A DNA stretch of 18,853 bases from Prevotellaceae bacterium UBA7017. Lineage in GTDB: Bacteria; Bacteroidota; Bacteroidia; Bacteroidales; Bacteroidaceae. Numbering within the stretch: position 1 is the stretch's first letter; each line of letters starts with the position of its first letter. Below, piece by piece: positions 15,882-18,853 of this stretch. The stretch is from contig DJWZ01000020.1 of NCBI GenBank assembly GCA_002449535.1, positions 9,375 through 28,227 of the forward strand, in the 5' to 3' direction. A program made the position numbers and the translations under genes. The notes under the pieces are model-generated. The model did no database searches, was not told the origin of the DNA, and saw only the letters and a program-made list of their open reading frames with translations.

Positions 15882-17712
15882 TCTGACGGCAACGGCAGGC
15901 AGTGTCACATTGCCGGCACTGTTTCAGTCGCACATGGTGCTGCAACGTGGTCAGGACATCCCGGTATGGGGGTGGGCTGGAGCAGGCGAGACGGTCACGG
16001 TAGGGTTTCGGGGTAAGAAATATTCCGCAACGGCAGGTTCTGACGGCAGATGGCAGGTAACCATTCCCAGACAGAAGGCAGGCGGCCCCTATACCATGAC
16101 GATAAACGACAAGACCCTCTCTGACGTCATGGTAGGCGACGTATGGCTATGCTCCGGACAGTCGAATGTTGACATCAATATAGAGCGTGTCTATCCGCAG
16201 TATGCAGCAGACATTGATGCGTACACCAATGACAAGATACGCCTGTTTCAGGTAAAGACAAACCCCTCCCCAGCCCTTCCGAGGGAGGGAGGTCAAGCGT
16301 TAGGTCAATGGAAGACGGCATCCAAGCAGAATGCATGGAAGTTTTCGGCATTGGGATATTTCCTTGCCCAGAAGATATACAATGAGACAGGAGTGCCGCA
16401 GGGCGTGATACAGTCATCCCTCGGAGGGTCGCCGATACAGGCGTGGCTGTCGATTGATTCGCTGAAAAATACCGATTACTACAGCACATACCTCCTATAT
16501 ACCGACTCAGCGTACATTTCCGACCAGACAAAGGCAAACAACCGCGCCAACGACGTATGGTTTAACACAATGAACGCCACAGACCCCGGGCAGACCGAGG
16601 GATATACGCTGCCAGGCTATAACGACGCCGCGTGGAAGGTATGTAACCAATACGACAACGCTACATGGGCAAAGCATAACGGACGCCCCATCATAGGCTC
16701 CGTATGGTTGAGACAGCACGTCAACATCGACAAGGCACACGCCGGTAAAACCGCGAAATTACTGCTTGGCACGCTGCACGACATGGATTATACCTTCGTA
16801 AACGGAAAGCAGGTCGGCGTAACCTATTACCAGTATCCGCCACGGCGATATACCATTCCGGCAGGACTCCTTCATGAGGGCGACAATGTCATAGCGGTGC
16901 GTATAATAGTAAAGAGCGGCACTGCCAATTTCTTTAAGGACAAGCCGCACGAGATAGCGTTTGAAGACGGCAGCACGGTGCCATTGTCCCTGGACTGGAA
17001 GACGAAGACCGGTTCACTGATGCCAGAAGGTCCCTTGGGAGGTAAGATAAACACCAACAACCAAGCCTCCGTCCTGTATAACGGCATGATATACCCCCTT
17101 GCCCCGTTTGCCCTGAAAGGTGTTGTGTGGTATCAGGGAGAGTCGAATACGGGCAAGCCGTTGGAATATGGCGGTATGCTCAAGAAGATGATAGGCAACT
17201 GGCGCACTATATTCGGCAACCCGACATTGCCGTTTAACATAGTGCAGCTGGCAGGTTACATGGACTATTCGGCAAAGCCCCAGAACAGCACGTGGAGCCA
17301 GCTGCGTGAGCAACAGCGCATAGTAGCCGCAGAGGTACCATATACCACCATTACGGCAGCCCACGACCTTGGCGAGGCGTCAGACATACACCCCCTGCGG
17401 AAGCGTGAAGTGGCAGAGCGTTGTGCCGCTGCCTTGCTGAACGGAACAGAGAGCCCGCAGCCCGTCAGCACGGAGCATCGTGACGGCAGTACGATAGTCG
17501 TTATGGACCAGCCCCTTCAGGACTGTGACAGCGTCGGTGACTTGGAGATTTTTGCCAACGGCTCATGGCGCAACGTAGCGGGAAAGGCGCACGACAGGGA
17601 AATCATCATCCCCGAAGTAGGCGAAAAGGTGCGCTACGCATGGAAGAGCAATCCTATAAATGCCAGGCTTATGGGTAGGAACAACCTGCCGGTAGTGCCG
17701 TTTGAGAGATAG
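15817..17712 (+). CDS. Sialate-O-acetylesterase-like SGNH esterase (probable acetyl xylan esterase)
   Basis: A 631-residue exported esterase. Residues 1-27 form a signal peptide (core ITLLALFCISLTATA, cleavage ATA/GS). The mature start VTLPALFQSHMVLQRGQDIPVWGWA is typical of this family, with an N-terminal beta-domain (about 29-100). The nucleophile is S116 in CSGQSNVDI. GGSPIQAW (203-210) is block II, VVWYQGESN (436-444) block III, and DIHP (523-526) carries the catalytic His. A jelly-roll domain (about 245-385) is inserted between the catalytic halves, as in long bacterial family members. In this locus the likely substrate is acetylated xylan. The start lies inside the GH30-GH43 gene (65-nt overlap, +1 frame) and the next Met is residue 40, inside the mature protein. 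Residues 149-159 (NPSPALPREGG) come from an inserted palindromic repeat. It has no YNAAGA tail. Confidence 0.87.
   Translation: MARLSLSGTARSITLLALFCISLTATAGSVTLPALFQSHMVLQRGQDIPVWGWAGAGETVTVGFRGKKYSATAGSDGRWQVTIPRQKAGGPYTMTINDKTLSDVMVGDVWLCSGQSNVDINIERVYPQYAADIDAYTNDKIRLFQVKTNPSPALPREGGQALGQWKTASKQNAWKFSALGYFLAQKIYNETGVPQGVIQSSLGGSPIQAWLSIDSLKNTDYYSTYLLYTDSAYISDQTKANNRANDVWFNTMNATDPGQTEGYTLPGYNDAAWKVCNQYDNATWAKHNGRPIIGSVWLRQHVNIDKAHAGKTAKLLLGTLHDMDYTFVNGKQVGVTYYQYPPRRYTIPAGLLHEGDNVIAVRIIVKSGTANFFKDKPHEIAFEDGSTVPLSLDWKTKTGSLMPEGPLGGKINTNNQASVLYNGMIYPLAPFALKGVVWYQGESNTGKPLEYGGMLKKMIGNWRTIFGNPTLPFNIVQLAGYMDYSAKPQNSTWSQLREQQRIVAAEVPYTTITAAHDLGEASDIHPLRKREVAERCAAALLNGTESPQPVSTEHRDGSTIVVMDQPLQDCDSVGDLEIFANGSWRNVAGKAHDREIIIPEVGEKVRYAWKSNPINARLMGRNNLPVVPFER
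16261..16293 (+). repeat. GC-rich palindromic repeat inserted in a coding sequence (copy 1)
   Basis: Arms CCCTCCC (16264-16270) and GGGAGGG (16283-16289) flank a 12-nt loop. The element is read in frame as NPSPALPREGG within the esterase, between LFQVKT and QALGQW. Three related palindromes lie after the gene. Its base composition and Pro-rich peptide stand apart from the surrounding coding sequence. Confidence 0.75.
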
Positions 17713-17722
17713 ACAGGGTCAA

Positions 17723-17764
17723 GACCCCACCCCAAGACCCCCTCCCGACCTCCCCAAGGGGAGG
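17723..17764 (+). repeat. GC-rich palindromic repeat, copy 2
   Basis: A GACCCCACCCC-type leader is followed by a near-perfect palindrome: CCTCCCC (17749-17755), a 2-nt loop, GGGGAGG (17758-17764). It belongs to the same family as the copies at 16261, 17871 and 18183 and is oriented like copy 1. It lies 11 nt after the esterase stop and may help to end or protect that transcript. Confidence 0.7.
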
Positions 17765-17772
17765 GGAAAGTG

Positions 17773-17808
17773 AAGAGCGCAGGATGCTTGATTGCATGCT
17801 GCGCTCTT
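17773..17808 (+). terminator. Strong stem-loop after the esterase gene
   Basis: AAGAGCGCAG (17773-17782) pairs perfectly with CTGCGCTCTT (17799-17808). After one G-G mismatch, ATGC (17784-17787) pairs with GCAT (17794-17797), leaving a 6-nt loop. No T-run follows on either strand, so this may be a 3'-end processing or stability hairpin rather than a standard intrinsic terminator. Confidence 0.5.
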
Positions 17809-17830
17809 GGTAGTATTGGGGGGTATTGGT

Positions 17831-17866
17831 CCTATGGGGCCTATAAGCCCTATATGCCTTATGAGC
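17831..17866. repeat. Degenerate 9-nt tandem repeat
   Basis: Four successive 9-nt units read CCTATGGGG, CCTATAAGC, CCTATATGC and CTTATGAGC. On the minus strand they give a spurious Ile/Gly/Pro-repeat peptide. They look like non-coding filler among other short repeats. Confidence 0.55.
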
Positions 17867-17870
17867 CTTC

Positions 17871-17904
17871 CCCCCTCCCCAACTGGGGAGGGCTGGGGCT
17901 GGGG
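17871..17904 (-). repeat. GC-rich palindromic repeat, copy 3
   Basis: CCCTCCCC (17873-17880), loop AACT, GGGGAGGG (17885-17892), then a GGGGCTGGGGC tail. Relative to copies 1 and 2 the asymmetric tail points the other way, so this copy is inverted. Confidence 0.7.
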
Positions 17905-17915
17905 CGTAGGGTCGT

Positions 17916-18083
17916 TTAATTCTTGCCTGGCTCGTAGGTGTATGGGCTGTCGCTGATAGCACCTACTACTCCGCCGATGGTCACAGTGCCGCAAGTGCCA
18001 TCAAGACCAACACCTCCCACCGCCGCGCGGACTTCACGGGCATCGAAAGAATCGACTGTATTTGTATAGAGACTATTGGGCAT
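17916..18083 (-). CDS. Possible small protein of 55 residues, function unknown
   Basis: On the minus strand an ATG at 18083 opens a 55-codon frame ending in TAA at 17916. The protein starts MPNSLYTNTVDSFDAREVRA, continues with a Gly/Val-rich stretch (AVGGVGLDGTCGTVTIGGVV, residues 21-40), and ends SDSPYTYEPGKN. It has one Cys (C31), no signal peptide and no family I recognise. Support comes from a consensus promoter (18115-18146) placed to give a leader of about 25 nt. It lies 155 nt after the regulator gene on the same strand, between palindrome copies 3 and 4. It may instead be a non-coding RNA or a fragment of a larger old gene. Confidence 0.45.
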   Translation of the reverse strand: MPNSLYTNTVDSFDAREVRAAVGGVGLDGTCGTVTIGGVVGAISDSPYTYEPGKN

Positions 18084-18114
18084 GATGGTTGGTATGTTTA
18101 AAACGTTCCGAGTG

Positions 18115-18146
18115 CAAAGATACGATTAAGTTATGAGAAATACAAA
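18115..18146 (-). promoter_or_regulatory. Full Bacteroidota promoter on the minus strand
   Basis: Read on the minus strand, TTTG (18146-18143) is followed after exactly 20 nt by TATCTTTG (18122-18115) and then C. Both boxes match the Bacteroidota -33 TTTG and -7 TAnnTTTG consensus with ideal spacing. Transcription would start near 18108 and run leftward into the 55-codon frame. It is the best promoter match in the window. Confidence 0.75.
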
Positions 18147-18182
18147 TAAAAATTCATTTTTTTTTATTGAAAATAGACCTTT

Positions 18183-18213
18183 CTCCCTCCCTTGGGAGGG
18201 TCGGGGTGGGGTT
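18183..18213 (-). repeat. GC-rich palindromic repeat, copy 4
   Basis: CCCTCCC (18185-18191), loop TT, GGGAGGG (18194-18200), then TCGGGGTGGGG. Its reverse complement resembles copy 2 closely (CCCCACCCCGACCCTCCC). It lies 26 nt beyond the stop codon of the minus-strand regulator gene and could form the 3' hairpin of that transcript. Confidence 0.7.
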
Positions 18214-18238
18214 ATTCTTCACTCCCAAACGCGCCGAT

Positions 18239-18853
18239 TTAGTCGGCATGTTGCCGCTGATATTCTCGCGGTGACATGCCATACATCTTCTTAAACATGG
18301 TAGAGAACGATGTGGCGCTGTTGAAGCCGCAGTGATAGACTACCTCCGTTATGTTCTGCCCCTTCATGGCAAGCAGTCGCGCCGCTTGCTTGAGGCGTAG
18401 GTTGCGTATGAAGTCGTGAGGTGTCTGGTTGGTCATTTCCTTCATCTTGCGATGCAGGTGGACACGGCTGATGCCGACCTCGCTGCATATCATGTCGATG
18501 TTGAGGTCGGAGTTGTTCAGGTTCTTGTTAACCACCTCCATGATGCGGTTGATAAGTCGCTCGTCAGGGCTTTCAAGCACTATGTTGTCTATCTTAGCCT
18601 GAGGGGTCTCCTTGCCGGCATACTTGTTTCTGAGCATCTTGCGGGTCTTCAAGAGGTTTGCGACATTGCGCTTGAGGATGTCCATGTTGAACGGCTTCGT
18701 GATGTAGAGGTCGGCTCCGAGCTCCAGGCTCTCCAGTTTCTCCTCGTCACGCACCTTTGCCGTCAGCAATATAATAGGGATATGGTTGGTATTGACGTTG
18801 CTGCGCACCTTTGCGAGCAGCGTGTTGCCGTCCATGCGGGGCATCATGATGTC
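18239..18853 (-). CDS. Receiver domain plus AraC-type DNA-binding domain, probable hybrid two-component regulator (partial)
   Basis: This is the C-terminal part (204 codons visible) of a gene that continues beyond the right edge. The first visible codons read DIMMPRMDG, so the last base triplet of the window encodes the likely phospho-acceptor Asp of a response-regulator receiver domain. ILLTAK (visible residues about 29-34) and YITKPF (about 50-55) supply the conserved Thr and Lys. An AraC-type helix-turn-helix domain follows (about 105-204): ICSEVGISRVHLHRKMKEM, FIRNLRLKQAARLL and YHCGFNSATSFSTMFKKMYG, ending SPREYQRQHAD. In Bacteroidota this order is typical of the end of hybrid two-component systems, whose periplasmic sensor and kinase would lie outside the window. 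Next to xylan genes it is the probable xylan-responsive activator, comparable to those of Prevotella and Bacteroides xylan loci. It is convergent with the operon. Confidence 0.88.
   Translation of the reverse strand, partial: DIMMPRMDGNTLLAKVRSNVNTNHIPIILLTAKVRDEEKLESLELGADLYITKPFNMDILKRNVANLLKTRKMLRNKYAGKETPQAKIDNIVLESPDERLINRIMEVVNKNLNNSDLNIDMICSEVGISRVHLHRKMKEMTNQTPHDFIRNLRLKQAARLLAMKGQNITEVVYHCGFNSATSFSTMFKKMYGMSPREYQRQHAD

Larger units (their letters stand above)
17713..18238. other. Repeat-rich intergenic region between convergent genes
   Basis: This 526-nt gap separates the plus-strand esterase from the minus-strand regulator. From left to right it holds palindrome copy 2, a strong stem-loop, a 9-nt tandem repeat, palindrome copy 3, a possible 55-codon minus-strand gene, a minus-strand promoter, and palindrome copy 4. 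No classical T-tailed terminator is seen for either flanking gene. Confidence 0.7.

Noticed and set aside
8805..17712. Overlapping gene starts as an artefact of wrong start calls
   Set aside because: Both esterases need the overlapping start to have a signal peptide, and in the smaller one the next Met lies beyond the catalytic serine.
17723..17764. Palindrome copy 2 as a standard intrinsic terminator
   Set aside because: The stem is strong but is followed by GGAAAGTG rather than a T-run.
17669..17994. Minus-strand open frames of about 90 codons over the convergent gap
   Set aside because: Their peptides come from the palindromes and the 9-nt repeat (Pro/Gly/Ile-rich runs) and partly overlap the esterase gene.

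Overview
The window looks like chromosomal DNA of a xylan-degrading member of the Bacteroidota, most likely a Prevotella-like gut or rumen organism. The evidence is the gene content (GH43, GH115, GH98 and GH30 enzymes, SGNH acetylesterases, xylA/xylB, and an AraC-type hybrid two-component regulator), promoter boxes of the Bacteroidota TTTG / TAnnTTTG type, A-rich leaders without Shine-Dalgarno sites, and a 'YNAAGA' C-terminal tail that I associate with secreted Prevotella proteins.

Layout. 1-78: an intrinsic terminator of an unseen upstream gene. 79-1263: an NhaC-type antiporter that seems to lack its usual first helix. 1371-3113: a leader with a terminator-like hairpin, then a secreted GH43 enzyme. 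3215-8731: a promoter, then GH115 alpha-glucuronidase, xylulokinase (xylB) and xylose isomerase (xylA), closely spaced. 8805-17712: four secreted polysaccharide enzymes in two overlapping pairs, GH98-CBM6 with a CE6-like esterase, and GH30-GH43 with a sialate-O-acetylesterase-like esterase. 17713-18238: a convergent gap full of short repeats, with a possible 55-codon gene on the minus strand. 18239-18853: the C-terminal part of an AraC-type, probably hybrid two-component, regulator on the minus strand, cut by the window end.

How it fits together. GH98 and GH30 would cut decorated xylan chains, the esterases would remove acetyl groups, GH115 would remove (methyl)glucuronic acid, and the GH43 domains would release arabinose or xylose. 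XylA and XylB then take xylose to xylulose-5-phosphate in the cytoplasm. No SusC/SusD pair or sugar transporter is present, so the window is one part of a larger xylan utilisation locus.

The most unusual feature is the pair of gene junctions at 11872-11915 and 15817-15881. At each, one stretch of DNA encodes the C-terminal tail of a multidomain glycoside hydrolase in one frame and the signal peptide of the next esterase in the +1 frame. The two junctions share a 20-nt identical core. In addition, the GH30-GH43 gene has heptanucleotide repeat arrays of one family, in inverted orientation, at both of its ends.
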